Source of the DNA: Bacteroidota bacterium
GTDB lineage: Bacteria; Bacteroidota; Bacteroidia; AKYH767-A; 2013-40CM-41-45
Direction: 5' to 3'
Assembly (NCBI GenBank): GCA_016720935.1
Contig: JADKJP010000007.1
Location: 310,001 to 374,000, forward strand
DNA: 64,000 bases
How positions within the stretch are numbered: the stretch's first letter is position 1; each line of letters starts with the position of its first letter. Below the pieces are notes generated by a model. That model had not been told where the DNA came from, did no database searches, and saw only the letters and a program-made list of their open reading frames with translations. Below, piece by piece: positions 42,305-52,394 of this stretch. Position numbers and translations under genes: made by a program.

Positions 42305-43744
42305 ATGAAAAAACACCTCCAACACCCCATTTTTTCCATCCTTGCGGAAGAAGCATCTCAACTTGGAGTTGAGGCTTTTGTTGTTGGCGGCTATGTAAGA
42401 GATATTTTTTTAAAAAGAGAATCCAAGGATATTGATATTGTCGTTTTAGGCAGCGGTATTGATCTTGCCAAGTCAGTGGCAAAGAGACTCGGCGATCATG
42501 TTCATGTAAATTATTTCAAAAACTTTGGTACAGCCATGATTCGTTTCGAAGATCTGGAACTGGAGTTTGTCGGTGCCCGAAAAGAATCTTACAGGCTCGA
42601 TTCACGCAAGCCGATTGTTGAAACCGGATCGCTCGAAGATGATCAGAAGCGACGTGATTTCACGATCAATGCAATGGCTATTCACCTGACGGAATCTAAT
42701 TTTGGTGAATTGGTGGATCCATTTAATGGTGTACAGGATTTACATGATCATATCATCCGTACACCACTTGATCCTGACCTTACATTTTCGGATGATCCCC
42801 TGCGCATGATGCGCGCGATTCGTTTTGCCAGTCAGCTCAACTTCACCATTAATCCACGCGAACTGAGGGCGATCAAACGGAATCAGGAACGTATTAAAAT
42901 CGTTTCTTCAGAGAGAATCACAGAGGAATTGAATAAAATTATTCTATCCGCCAAACCGTCCAAAGGATTTGATCTTCTCTTCAAGACAGGTCTCCTGGAA
43001 ATCATCTTCCCGCAATTTTGTCTCCTTCATGGCGTTGAATACGTGAATGGGAAAGGTCACAAGGATAATTTTTACCACACATTAGAAGTACTCGATAATG
43101 TAGCAAAGGTTTCCGATGATCTTTGGCTTCGTTGGGCAGCTATATTACATGACATTGCTAAACCGGCAACCAAACGTTTTGAGCCGGAACACGGATGGAC
43201 TTTCCATGGTCATGAAGACAAAGGCGCCAGAATGGTTAAACATATCTTTCGTCAATTCAAATTGCCGCTGAATGAAAAAATGAAATTTGTTGAGAAGATG
43301 GTACAATTACATCTTCGTCCTATCGTTCTTGCTCAGGAACACGTTACCGACTCAGCCATCCGTCGTTTGCTTTTCGACGCCGGTGACGACATTGATTCCC
43401 TGATGCAATTGTGTAAAGCTGATGTTACTACCAAGAACGAATACAAAATCAGAAAATACAAAGACAACTTTCAGGTGGTTCAGGATAAGTTGAAGGAGGT
43501 GGAAGAAAAGGACAGGATCAGGAACTGGCAACCGCCGGTGATGGGAGAACACATCATGGAAACATTTAATCTGAAGCCGGGAAAAGAAGTTGGGATAATA
43601 AAAAACGCCATTCGTGAAGCCATTCTGGAAGGAGAAATCAGGAATGATTACGAAGAAGCATATACATTCATGCTTAAAAAAGGCCAGGAACTGGGCCTGA
43701 AATGCATAAACAATTTACTAATTTCTTCAAATAATAAAAAGTAA
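42305..43744 (+). CDS. tRNA nucleotidyltransferase / poly(A) polymerase family protein with HD domain
   Basis: 479 residues from ATG 42305. Nucleotidyltransferase head with VGGYVRDIFL and the metal pair in KDIDIVV, then RRDFTINAMA, the RNA-binding helical region with DPLRMMRAIRFASQL, and an HD phosphohydrolase domain (HTLEVLDNVA ... ILHDIAKPATKRF ... HGHEDKGARM). This order matches bacterial class II CCA-adding enzymes with HD domain. It either completes tRNA 3' CCA ends, consistent with the tRNA-His here lacking an encoded CCA, or adds poly(A). Which activity is present cannot be told from motifs alone. Confidence 0.9.
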   Translation: MKKHLQHPIFSILAEEASQLGVEAFVVGGYVRDIFLKRESKDIDIVVLGSGIDLAKSVAKRLGDHVHVNYFKNFGTAMIRFEDLELEFVGARKESYRLDSRKPIVETGSLEDDQKRRDFTINAMAIHLTESNFGELVDPFNGVQDLHDHIIRTPLDPDLTFSDDPLRMMRAIRFASQLNFTINPRELRAIKRNQERIKIVSSERITEELNKIILSAKPSKGFDLLFKTGLLEIIFPQFCLLHGVEYVNGKGHKDNFYHTLEVLDNVAKVSDDLWLRWAAILHDIAKPATKRFEPEHGWTFHGHEDKGARMVKHIFRQFKLPLNEKMKFVEKMVQLHLRPIVLAQEHVTDSAIRRLLFDAGDDIDSLMQLCKADVTTKNEYKIRKYKDNFQVVQDKLKEVEEKDRIRNWQPPVMGEHIMETFNLKPGKEVGIIKNAIREAILEGEIRNDYEEAYTFMLKKGQELGLKCINNLLISSNNKK

Positions 43745-43785
43745 TATAATTTGGCCGGAGCTGGCTTATGAATTATTTTTCTTTC

Positions 43786-43793
43786 TATTTTTG
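43786..43793 (+). promoter_or_regulatory. -7 promoter box for the pRiA4b ORF-3 family gene
   Basis: TATTTTTG, 21 bases before the ATG at 43815. Confidence 0.5.
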
Positions 43794-43814
43794 AATTCGG
43801 AATCATTATCCATC

Positions 43815-44483
43815 ATGGCACTCTATCGCTTTCGCGTTACATTCGAAGATCACGACGATGTCTCCAGAGACATTGAAATTCGTCCTACGCAGACATTTGC
43901 TGACTTTCATCATGCAATTCATCAATCCATTGGATTTGATGCTTCAAAACCGGCATCCTTCTATATGAGTGATGACAACTGGAAAAAAGGCAAAGAAATC
44001 ACTTCCAGAGAACTCAGCGAAGAAGAAACACCTGTTCCTTTGATGAACAGTTCACGTTTGTGTGATTTCATTGCGGATCCTCACCAAAAGATTTATTATG
44101 TTTTTGATCTGCTGGGAAACTGGACTTTTCACATTGAATTGATTAAGATCGTACCTCAGGCGGATCCGCTGGTTTCATATCCTGCCTGCGTACGCACCCA
44201 TGGTGAAGCTCCGAAACAATATGGTGGCACCGGAATAGGAGTGCTTCCTGTGCCTGAAGATTTTGATCCTGAATCCGACATCCTTGATCTGGATGATGAA
44301 GAAGTTGATGACGATCGCGAAGAAGAAGTTCTTGGTACAGATGAAGCTGATTTACCGGAAGGTGAAGAAAACACCAATACATTCACCGCTTCCGCGGATG
44401 TAGATGTGGAAGGAGATGAATTTGAAACAGCTGATGAAGACCTGATTGACGATGAAGGCTCCACTGAGAATGACGATTTCTAA
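43815..44483 (+). CDS. Plasmid pRiA4b ORF-3-like protein with acidic tail
   Basis: 222 residues. The first 150 residues (ALYRFRVTFEDHDDVSRDIEI ... FADFHHAIHQSIGFD ... YYVFDLLGNWTFHIELI) match the PRiA4_ORF3 domain, a small beta-rich domain known from plasmids and insertion-element passenger genes. The last 70 residues are very acidic (repeated DD, EE, with only isolated positive charges), likely disordered. Function unknown. In Bacteroidota this gene is commonly next to miaA, so it is a resident gene rather than a recent mobile one. An intrinsic terminator follows. Confidence 0.82.
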   Translation: MALYRFRVTFEDHDDVSRDIEIRPTQTFADFHHAIHQSIGFDASKPASFYMSDDNWKKGKEITSRELSEEETPVPLMNSSRLCDFIADPHQKIYYVFDLLGNWTFHIELIKIVPQADPLVSYPACVRTHGEAPKQYGGTGIGVLPVPEDFDPESDILDLDDEEVDDDREEEVLGTDEADLPEGEENTNTFTASADVDVEGDEFETADEDLIDDEGSTENDDF

Positions 44484-44504
44484 TTCAAAAAATATATGAA
44501 AGTC

Positions 44505-44535
44505 AAACCCTCCTCATCCGGAGGGTTTCTTATTT
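44505..44535 (+). terminator. Intrinsic terminator between pRiA4b-like gene and miaA
   Basis: 9-bp stem AAACCCTCC (44505-44513) and GGAGGGTTT (44520-44528), then a T-rich stretch. miaA starts 12 bases later, so miaA needs its own promoter or read-through. Confidence 0.85.
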
Positions 44536-44546
44536 TTATCCGGTTT

Positions 44547-45452
44547 ATGAAAACACTCATTGTCATACTCGGTCCTACAGCTTCCGGAAAAACAGCGCTT
44601 TCAATAAAAATAGCCAGGTTCCTCGGGACAGAAATAGTCAATGCTGATTCAAGACAGTTCTACAAAACAATGGATATCGGTACGGCTAAACCCGGTCCTT
44701 ATGAACTGAATGCAGTGAAACACCATTTTATCAATACACTTTCACCGGAAGATGATTATACCGTTGGTAAATTTGAAAATGAAGCTCTGATCACACTTGA
44801 GTCGATTTTTCAAAAACATGATCAGGCTCTGCTTGTAGGTGGAAGTGGATTGTATATCCGTGCTGTATGCGAAGGTTTGGATGAATTACCGGAAAGCGAT
44901 CCTGAAATCCGTTCGCGCCTGAATCAAAAATTCCAGGAACAAGGAATTGCTGCATTGCAAAAAGAACTGCAGGCACTTGATCCTGAATATTACATGGAAG
45001 TTGATCGCATGAACCCGCACAGACTGATCCGGGCTATCGAAGTATGTTTACTTAGCGGCGAAAAATATTCTGTACTGAGAAAATCAGCTCCTAAAAACAG
45101 ATCCTTTCAACTACTTAAAATTGGTTTGCTTCCTGAGAGAGAGGTTATGTATGAGCGAATCAATTTGCGCGTTGAACAAATGATCAATGATGGACTTGTT
45201 GAAGAAGTGAGAAAATTGCAGGCTTATAAGAACTGCAACGCATTGCATACAGTCGGTTATCAGGAATTATTCCCCTATCTGGAAAATCAAACTACACTGG
45301 AACAGGCAGTTGATGAGATAAAAAAGAACTCCCGGCGTTATGCCAAACGACAGGTCACCTGGTTCAAAAAAGATACATCCATTCACTGGTTCCAGCCGGA
45401 AATGGAAGATGAGATTTTTGAATTGATAAAACCATTTCAACAAAAAAGTTAA
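44547..45452 (+). CDS. miaA: tRNA dimethylallyltransferase
   Basis: 301 residues from ATG 44547. P-loop GPTASGKT near residue 8, DSRQFYKTMDIGTAKP near 32, GGSGLYIRA near 95, and the RNA-contacting end NSRRYAKRQVTWFKK. It adds the dimethylallyl group to A37 of tRNAs reading UNN codons. The longer in-frame start at 44496 runs through the terminator and is rejected. Confidence 0.95.
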   Translation: MKTLIVILGPTASGKTALSIKIARFLGTEIVNADSRQFYKTMDIGTAKPGPYELNAVKHHFINTLSPEDDYTVGKFENEALITLESIFQKHDQALLVGGSGLYIRAVCEGLDELPESDPEIRSRLNQKFQEQGIAALQKELQALDPEYYMEVDRMNPHRLIRAIEVCLLSGEKYSVLRKSAPKNRSFQLLKIGLLPEREVMYERINLRVEQMINDGLVEEVRKLQAYKNCNALHTVGYQELFPYLENQTTLEQAVDEIKKNSRRYAKRQVTWFKKDTSIHWFQPEMEDEIFELIKPFQQKS

Positions 45453-45465
45453 ATTTCAACCGAAA

Positions 45466-45501
45466 TAAAAAAAGGGTCCTTTACAAAAATGCAAAGGACC
45501 C
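45466..45501 (-). terminator. Terminator of the large M16 peptidase gene
   Basis: Stem GGGTCCTTT (45474-45482) and AAAGGACCC (45493-45501), followed on the minus strand by seven U. Confidence 0.9.
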
Positions 45502-45521
45502 ATTCCTTGTTTCTGTTTTGA

Positions 45522-48317
45522 TTACTTTTCAGGATTCAATATAAACTTTGCATAATTTGTTGTCTGCAGGTATTTATTCGCGAATGTTTTCAGATCAGCA
45601 CCTGTCAGCTTGTTCACCCAATCGGTGTAACCATTGATCTCCGTCAGATCCTCATTGTTCTGATAGTTAGAAGAAATTGTATTCAGCCAGAATTGATTTT
45701 CCTTCAATCCGGTTTCGCGCTCCCGAAGAGCTGTTTCCTTGATCTTGACGAGATTCTTTTCATCACAATCTTTGCTTTTGACTTCAGCAAGAACATCCTC
45801 CGCGGCTTTAATCAGCATGTCCACATTTCCCGGGGCACAACCAAAGCTAATTGTTACTTCCAGACCTGCTACCGGGTAATGTTTCGGAGAAGCATTGCAG
45901 CTTACACCATACACCCCACTCTTATCTTCTCGGAGGACTTCACGCAGACGTATGTTGACCAGTTTCATCAGTGCATTTACTTCACTGCGATGCTGGCGTG
46001 TGTATTCAAATGGCATTGCAAAGCGCAGGCTGACAGATGATTTTGGTTCTACACCTTTCTTTACTGTTTTTTCAAACTGTCCTTTCGGAGAACGAATTCC
46101 CAGATCCTTCCATGTTTCAGATTTGTTTGAAGAAGGAAGACTGCCAAGGTATTTTTCACATAAGGTCTTCATTTCATCTACCTTAAAATTACCCACAAAT
46201 ACAAAAGTAAATCCTGATGCGTCCTTAAATCGCTCTTTGTAAATTTCCATTGCACGTGGCAATGAAATCTCCTTGAGAGTCTCTACCGTCATTGGTTTGT
46301 ATCTGAAATTGTACCCTGACATAACGTAAGAAACAGTATCTCTGAAAATCGATTGAGGGTCAGAATTTTTATTTTGTAAATATCCCTTGCGGGTTTCAAT
46401 ATAGGACTGGAATGCGTCTTTATCTTCACGAGGATCCGTAAAGTATTTATATATCAATTGCATTAAAGTTTCCAGATCTTTTGGAGCACAACTACCGTTC
46501 ATTCCTTGTTGCAATTCCGAAACGTAAGGTGATCCACCTACAATTTTCCCGCTGAGTAATTTTTCAAGGGCTGTCATATCGAATTCCCCAATTCCACTCT
46601 GATCGATAATTTCATCGCAGGTAACGGCGGAATGAAAATCAGCTTCGGGATAGAGAGACCAACCACCCCATGAGTAAGAAGTAAACAGGATTTCATCATT
46701 TTTAAAATCTGTAGGTTTAAGTGCAACCCGTATTCCATTTGAGAGCTTGAATTCGGTAATTCCAAATGGATCAATTGTCTTTATTGATTCAGTCTTCGCT
46801 CCAGGGAGGTTTCCTTCCACCAATGGCTTATTCACTATCTTGTCTTCGTATGGTTTCAAATCCAATTGTCTCATACCTTTCATGACCGATCGTATCTTTT
46901 CATCATCGGGCATTTTTGTTGTTTCTTTTTCAGGCGCGGTGATTAATACCACACAATTTTCTCCGTCCGTGATCCACTTTTCAGCAAAGGCGTTTACTTC
47001 CGCAAGGGTTATTCCTTCGAGATACGTTTTGTAAATGTTGTATTCAAATTCGATTCCGGGCATAGGTTCCTGGGTAAGAAAATTGCTTACATATTCACGT
47101 GCAAAATTTCTTGATTCAGTTTTATCACGTTCATTGTAGGACTCTGTCATGCCACTCATCATTTCAGCTTTCTGACGTTGCAATTCCGTTTCGGTGAACC
47201 CAAATCTTCTGACTCTTTCATTTTCTGTTACCAGTGTCTGAAGTGCTCTGAGAATGCCGTCTTCTTTACAACCTGCCGCGGAAGTATAAGCAAATTTATT
47301 TCTTACCAGGTCGCCATAACCGCTGTAGGAAAACATGAATGGCGGATCCGCCTGTCTTTGCAATTCAGACATCCTTGCATTCAGCATTCCGGAAAATAAA
47401 CTTTGTGCAATCGTTCTGCGGTAATCCTCAACCGTTCTTGTGATTTGAGGAGGTTGTTTGTAAAACAAATCTACCATACTGAACCGGGCTTCTTTATCCG
47501 TAGCAATTGCAATTTGAATTTCCTTATTGTCAGGAACAGTATATGCTTTTACAGCTCTGGGATTAGCTTTGGAAGGTACATCATTGAATTGTTTTTTGAT
47601 TTTATTTTCCATTTCATTCAAATCAAAATCACCTACAGCGATAACAGCCATGATATCCGGACGGTACCAGTCTGCATAAAAACTTCTCAAAGTCGCCTGA
47701 GGACATTTTTCTATGATTTCCTTTTTCCCGATCGGCAGACGTTCTGCATAACGTGAATCTTTGAAGAGAATCGGCCAGTATTTTCTACGCATACGTTCAT
47801 CAGCTCCCTGTCCTAAACGCCATTCTTCGACAACCACTCCCCGTTCCTTCTCTACTTCGGCTGAATCAAACAACAAACTATGAGACCATTCTTCGAGGAT
47901 TTGTAATCCTTTATTTACGATTGATTCACTATCAGTAGGGAGCTGAATCATGTAAACAGTTTCATCGAAACTGGTATATGCATTCAGGTGGGCGCCAAAT
48001 TTGGTTCCTACACTTTCCAGATAATCGACCAGTTCGTTTTTCTTAAAATTCTTTGTGCCGTTAAATGCCATGTGTTCAACAAGGTGAGCAAGCCCCTGCT
48101 GGTCGTCATTTTCAGAAGTTGAACCGGCATTCACTGCCAGGCGAAACTCCGCCCGTTTTTCCGGCTTGGAATTCTGACGGATGTAATATTTCATACCATT
48201 GTTAAGCGTACCCATACGCACCTTTGGATCCAATGGCAGGGCACTTTTCAATTCAGGTTGAGCCTGCGCAATTTGCAGAAGCAGCAGAAATGCACAGTAA
48301 GAGAGCAACTTTTTCAT
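45522..48317 (-). CDS. Full-length M16 family zinc peptidase
   Basis: 931 residues from ATG 48317. Signal peptide MKKLLSYCAFLLLLQIAQAQ. Two M16 halves in one chain; the first carries HLVEH (GLAHLVEHMAFNGT, near residue 72) and the downstream ligand region VEKERGVVVEEW. The second half ends with the usual RFAMPFEY and NYQNNEDLTEI segments and is metal-free. This pitrilysin/PqqL-like form degrades peptides in the periplasm. It is unrelated in gene arrangement to the two-subunit M16 pair at 24.4-27.1 kb, so the window encodes both architectures. Confidence 0.92.
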   Translation of the reverse strand: MKKLLSYCAFLLLLQIAQAQPELKSALPLDPKVRMGTLNNGMKYYIRQNSKPEKRAEFRLAVNAGSTSENDDQQGLAHLVEHMAFNGTKNFKKNELVDYLESVGTKFGAHLNAYTSFDETVYMIQLPTDSESIVNKGLQILEEWSHSLLFDSAEVEKERGVVVEEWRLGQGADERMRRKYWPILFKDSRYAERLPIGKKEIIEKCPQATLRSFYADWYRPDIMAVIAVGDFDLNEMENKIKKQFNDVPSKANPRAVKAYTVPDNKEIQIAIATDKEARFSMVDLFYKQPPQITRTVEDYRRTIAQSLFSGMLNARMSELQRQADPPFMFSYSGYGDLVRNKFAYTSAAGCKEDGILRALQTLVTENERVRRFGFTETELQRQKAEMMSGMTESYNERDKTESRNFAREYVSNFLTQEPMPGIEFEYNIYKTYLEGITLAEVNAFAEKWITDGENCVVLITAPEKETTKMPDDEKIRSVMKGMRQLDLKPYEDKIVNKPLVEGNLPGAKTESIKTIDPFGITEFKLSNGIRVALKPTDFKNDEILFTSYSWGGWSLYPEADFHSAVTCDEIIDQSGIGEFDMTALEKLLSGKIVGGSPYVSELQQGMNGSCAPKDLETLMQLIYKYFTDPREDKDAFQSYIETRKGYLQNKNSDPQSIFRDTVSYVMSGYNFRYKPMTVETLKEISLPRAMEIYKERFKDASGFTFVFVGNFKVDEMKTLCEKYLGSLPSSNKSETWKDLGIRSPKGQFEKTVKKGVEPKSSVSLRFAMPFEYTRQHRSEVNALMKLVNIRLREVLREDKSGVYGVSCNASPKHYPVAGLEVTISFGCAPGNVDMLIKAAEDVLAEVKSKDCDEKNLVKIKETALRERETGLKENQFWLNTISSNYQNNEDLTEINGYTDWVNKLTGADLKTFANKYLQTTNYAKFILNPEK

Positions 48318-48418
48318 AAACAAATTTTAAGATTTGAGGATACAAGGTATAAAATCATAAAAAAACAGCCAGAAAAAGATGTTAACAAAACCTAACCATT
48401 AGATAAGAGAAGTTTTAA

Positions 48419-48426
48419 TATGTTTG
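48419..48426 (+). promoter_or_regulatory. -7 promoter box for the M14 gene
   Basis: TATGTTTG matches the consensus and ends 4 bases before the ATG at 48431, a leaderless arrangement. Confidence 0.55.
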
Positions 48427-48430
48427 AAAC

Positions 48431-50182
48431 ATGAAATACAAATCAAAATGCCTCTTCCTGATCGTCTTTTTAAACCTGATTTCTACAGGGGCTTTTTGTG
48501 ATGAGCCTGTTTCGGTTGATTCCCTTTATACAATAAACCCTTCCTATGAGGAAATAATTGCAGGTTACCGCCACCTCGATTCACTTTATAGTAAGGCCCG
48601 ATTAATTCCATATGGGAAGACTGATATTGGTCTTCCACTACATCTCTTTATCATTGATAAAAAAGGTGTTTTTGAGCCACATCGTTTGCATGAACTTGGC
48701 AATATTATTCTATTCATCAACAACGGCATTCACCCTGGAGAACCCGATGGAATTAACGCAAGTCTGATCTGGGCCACTGAATTGTTGAAAAACATGGATA
48801 TGAATCCCATGATGGACAATGTAACCATTTGTATGATTCCTGTCTTCAATATTGACGGAGCATTGAATCGGAGTTGTTGCAGCCGGGCAAATCAGGACGG
48901 ACCTCCGGAATATGGCTTTCGTGGAAATGCACAAAATCTTGATCTGAACAGAGACTTCATCAAATGCGACAGCAGAAATGTTCAGTCACTTATTGCCATA
49001 TTAAGACAATGGGATCCCGATGTATTTCTTGATACGCATGTAAGTGATGGGGCCGACTACCAATATACGATGACACTGATCAGCAGTCAGACTGATAAAT
49101 TGTATCCAATACTAGGCAAGACAATGAAAGAAACACTGACTCCATTTCTTTTCAAAAAAATGAAACAGAAAGGGGAAGAAATGACTCCTTATGTGGATAC
49201 AAAGGATTATGACGATATTCCGGAGAGTGGGATCAGATCATTTCTGGAGCTGCCCAGATTTGCTTCCGGTTATTGTAGTTTGTTCAATACTTTCCCTTTT
49301 ATAGCAGAAACGCACATGCTAAAACCTTTTTCGGAAAGGGTGATCTCCACAGTAAAACTGATGGAGTCTATCCTGGAAATGAGTAGTTCTGAATCTGAAA
49401 AAATTTATGAAGCAAGAAAACTTGCGAAGCAGGAAGACATCTCTAGAAAATTATTTCCTACCAATTGGGAATTGGATACTAATTATTCTGAACTGATCAA
49501 TTTTAAAGGATATGAAGCGGAGACAAAAATCAGTACGGTAACCGGGCTACCTCAGACATACTATAATCATAACAAACCTTTTGATAAGAAAATAAAATTT
49601 CAACCAAAGTACATTGCCGCAGATACGATTTCAGCTCCGATGTATTATTTGATACCTCAAGCCTGGTATAAAGTAGCCAACAACCTTGAGCAAAGTAAAA
49701 TCCGACTGATCACTGTTAAGGCAGATTCTACAACGATGGCTGAAGTTATCTATATCGAATCCTACGAAACAACAGATAGTCCTTATGAAGGACATTACCT
49801 TCACCACAACACCAAAGTGTCAAAGAAGCTTGAGAAAGTGCAGGTTATGAAAGGCGATTATCTTGTTCCTATGTTCCAGGAAAACAGTCGTTTTTTGGTG
49901 GAGACTCTTGAGCCTGTGGCTGCCGACAGCTATTTTAACTGGGGATTTTTTGATGCTGTACTTCAACAAAAAGAATGGTTCTCAGGTTATGTATTCGAAC
50001 CGGTAGCTGAAAAATTACTTCAGGAAAATCCGGGGTTGAAAAAAGAATTTGAAGACAAGAAACTGAAGGAACCTGAATTCGCGAAAGACTCATTTTCCCA
50101 ACTTTATTTTATTTACCGGCATTCCCCCTATTTTGAAAAGAGTTTCCAGAGATATCCGGTGATTCGCATTGGTACTCGGTGA
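48431..50182 (+). CDS. M14 family zinc carboxypeptidase, exported
   Basis: 583 residues. Signal peptide SKCLFLIVFLNLISTGAFCD. The M14 zinc site is NGIHPGEPDG (HxxE, near residue 100) with the third ligand His in LDTHVSDG near 204; NLDLNRDF provides the substrate-binding NR motif. A C-terminal beta-rich domain of about 200 residues follows. It cleaves peptides, possibly cell-wall or oligopeptide C-termini, in the periplasm or outside. It is monocistronic with terminator on the 3' side. Confidence 0.88.
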   Translation: MKYKSKCLFLIVFLNLISTGAFCDEPVSVDSLYTINPSYEEIIAGYRHLDSLYSKARLIPYGKTDIGLPLHLFIIDKKGVFEPHRLHELGNIILFINNGIHPGEPDGINASLIWATELLKNMDMNPMMDNVTICMIPVFNIDGALNRSCCSRANQDGPPEYGFRGNAQNLDLNRDFIKCDSRNVQSLIAILRQWDPDVFLDTHVSDGADYQYTMTLISSQTDKLYPILGKTMKETLTPFLFKKMKQKGEEMTPYVDTKDYDDIPESGIRSFLELPRFASGYCSLFNTFPFIAETHMLKPFSERVISTVKLMESILEMSSSESEKIYEARKLAKQEDISRKLFPTNWELDTNYSELINFKGYEAETKISTVTGLPQTYYNHNKPFDKKIKFQPKYIAADTISAPMYYLIPQAWYKVANNLEQSKIRLITVKADSTTMAEVIYIESYETTDSPYEGHYLHHNTKVSKKLEKVQVMKGDYLVPMFQENSRFLVETLEPVAADSYFNWGFFDAVLQQKEWFSGYVFEPVAEKLLQENPGLKKEFEDKKLKEPEFAKDSFSQLYFIYRHSPYFEKSFQRYPVIRIGTR

Positions 50183-50235
50183 TTTGCTCTGTATTTATCC
50201 GAAAAATCAGAATTAATTTAAACGAAGATTTGATC

Positions 50236-50278
50236 AAAAAAAAAGAAACGCGGTGATTTCTCACCGCGCTCTTTTTTT
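50236..50278. terminator. Bidirectional terminator
   Basis: A-run, stem CGCGGTGA/TCACCGCG with a TTTC loop, then seven T. It separates the M14 gene from the convergent small gene. Confidence 0.9.
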
Positions 50279-50299
50279 ACACTTCATGTATGGGTTATT

Positions 50300-50647
50300 T
50301 TATTCAGGATCGAATCCGCTGACTCGATATAAATGTTCCATTTGCTGTGACAATTCACGAATCAACTGAAGATCATTTTCAGAAAGATTGCTATAATCAT
50401 GTTCAACGGCATTTTTCTTTTGCGAATGTACTACCAACGGAACCTGTACAGGTTCAGAGAGCATATAAGAAAGCAATCCATTGTAATATTTTTGTCTTTC
50501 CGAAGGTACCAGTTTCTGTATCAGAGACTGAATACTTTTTACGTGACGGTCGATTTCAAATTCTATCTGCGCACGGTTATTTTGAAGACTAACCACCTTC
50601 ATTTCAGGTGATCCTTTTACCTCTTGGGATGTTTTGATTTTTTGCAT
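50300..50647 (-). CDS. Small hypothetical cytoplasmic protein
   Basis: 115 residues from ATG 50647, preceded by AGAAAGGAAC, a rare purine-rich site for this genome; an ATG/alternative start at 50674 adds 9 residues. Helical and charged (QIEFEIDRHVKSIQSLIQKLVPSERQ), no signal, membrane segment or recognised domain. Lies directly downstream of the histidine kinase gene on the same strand (73 bases), but a functional link is only positional. Confidence 0.6.
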   Translation of the reverse strand: MQKIKTSQEVKGSPEMKVVSLQNNRAQIEFEIDRHVKSIQSLIQKLVPSERQKYYNGLLSYMLSEPVQVPLVVHSQKKNAVEHDYSNLSENDLQLIRELSQQMEHLYRVSGFDPE

Positions 50648-50720
50648 GTTCCTTTCTGGATTATCTTCATGCAATTTAACTTCATCCCGTGCGAAGTGTT
50701 TTTGAATTCACATGCATTCC

Positions 50721-52103
50721 TTACACCATGATTGTAGCGGCAATAAGTACGGAATCCTTCTGTTTTTTAACGCGAGGCCACATGAACTTGAAATCAGAAC
50801 CTGAACCCGGTGACGATTCTACCCAAATCTTACCACCCTGGTCTTCGATAATTTTTTTAACTATCGCTAATCCGACACCGGTACTCTCTACATCGTCACG
50901 TCGGTTGAGGGTTTGGAAGATGATAAATATCTTTTCGTGGTATTGAGCTTCAATTCCGGGCCCATTATCCTTTACAGAAAAGACCCAACCTTCCGGTTGC
51001 TCATGTACTGATATATTAATATGGATTTGTTCTTTATCGTTATACCTGATTGCATTTCCGATGAGGTTAGAGAAAACCTGGCTTAAACGGGTTTTGTCAG
51101 TAACCATTTCGGGCATTCCGGGACCAATATCAATTCTCACGTTCTCCGGTTTCCCAATAAAATCTACTGTCTCGTCAATCAGATCCTTGCTATTTACTTT
51201 CACATCATCACCCGTGCGACGGTCAGCCTTAGAATAATCGAGAATAGCATTGATAAGGTCTTCCATTCTTTTCACACGTTGTTTGATCATATCAAAATTG
51301 GTGCGCACTTCAGGAATAAGGGTATCACCGGCATCTTCTTCGATCCAGCCTGTGAGGTTTCCAATTGCACGTAATGGTGCTTTGAGATCATGTGATACGA
51401 TGGATGCGAATTTGTCCAATTCCCTGTTTGTACGTTCCAGGTGGGTAGTATATTCCTGAAGTTTCTGGTTACTGATTTCCAATTGATTCTTTTGATCTGT
51501 AATCCGTTCAATGATTACGTTTTTACCACTGTGGAGGTAATTACTCTGTGCCGCAACCAAAAACAAGGCGAGAATAAATGTTGTTAAAGCATCCTGGTGT
51601 ATGAGATGAATGTCGTTCTTGAACAAATCATAAGTTGTCCAGGCAGTATATTCCGAAGCGTAAAACAAAAAGATCACGCTGCTGATTCCGAGAGCTGTAA
51701 ACCACTTCCCTCCTTTTGTACCCAACAACATGAAAGCGGTCATGATGATCGCACAGATGTACATGGTACCGGTATTCAACAATCCACCGGCATTGTAAGC
51801 CTGAATGTGTACAACAGAGAAACCTGTTATCAGTGATACAATATAAGCCGTTGTCAATTTTTCATGGCTTCGGACCGCGAAGAAGGTTCCGAGAATTACC
51901 GCTGCAAGACCCAACAGGATAAAACTAAGGATATTCGTTTCCTCGAAGGCAGTCAGAATCTGGATCGCTGTAGAAACGCTGGCAATAAAAGCAGTGTAGG
52001 TGTAGATTCGAAATAATGTAAAACGCTGACGTGACATCAGGTCATCGTACGGGATACTTTCGTACAAATCTTTTCTGAACAATACCCTTAGCAAATTTTT
52101 CAT
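50721..52103 (-). CDS. Membrane sensor histidine kinase
   Basis: 460 residues from ATG 52103. An N-terminal region of about six membrane helices (residues 27-195) without a periplasmic sensor domain, a coiled-coil signalling helix (QKLQEYTTHLERTNREL), HisKA with phospho-acceptor His238 in VSHDLKAPLRAI, and HATPase with NLIGNAIRYND, DNGPGI and GVGLAIVKKI. The HisKA plus HATPase arrangement is closest to phytochrome-like kinases. The stimulus is unknown. A single-domain response regulator is divergently encoded 289 bases away and is the likely partner. Confidence 0.9.
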   Translation of the reverse strand: MKNLLRVLFRKDLYESIPYDDLMSRQRFTLFRIYTYTAFIASVSTAIQILTAFEETNILSFILLGLAAVILGTFFAVRSHEKLTTAYIVSLITGFSVVHIQAYNAGGLLNTGTMYICAIIMTAFMLLGTKGGKWFTALGISSVIFLFYASEYTAWTTYDLFKNDIHLIHQDALTTFILALFLVAAQSNYLHSGKNVIIERITDQKNQLEISNQKLQEYTTHLERTNRELDKFASIVSHDLKAPLRAIGNLTGWIEEDAGDTLIPEVRTNFDMIKQRVKRMEDLINAILDYSKADRRTGDDVKVNSKDLIDETVDFIGKPENVRIDIGPGMPEMVTDKTRLSQVFSNLIGNAIRYNDKEQIHINISVHEQPEGWVFSVKDNGPGIEAQYHEKIFIIFQTLNRRDDVESTGVGLAIVKKIIEDQGGKIWVESSPGSGSDFKFMWPRVKKQKDSVLIAATIMV

Positions 52104-52394
52104 CACTTTATTTGTAGTTTGATATCATTAATACCGCTAAAATACTTCAATGGATACCGAACTGTAAGAAATTGTAAGAAATTTTGAACAGTTTTGAAAC
52201 GATTATCCTTAAACAGAACGCCAAAAAATGCTGAATTGCTTGTTCGTAACAACCATGTTTAACTGCATTTCAGTGTTTTATAGTGAATTCAGTTAAAATT
52301 TCGGGTATTTCAATAATTTATGTACTTTGGACCTCAGCATTCCAGAATAGATGCAACCCGATAATTTGGGGTCTCGTATTAATATTAACAAGTA

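Noticed and set aside
44156..44464. Serine-rich antisense frame over the pRiA4b-like gene
   Set aside because: It is the mirror image of the acidic Asp/Glu codons of the real gene and has no independent support.
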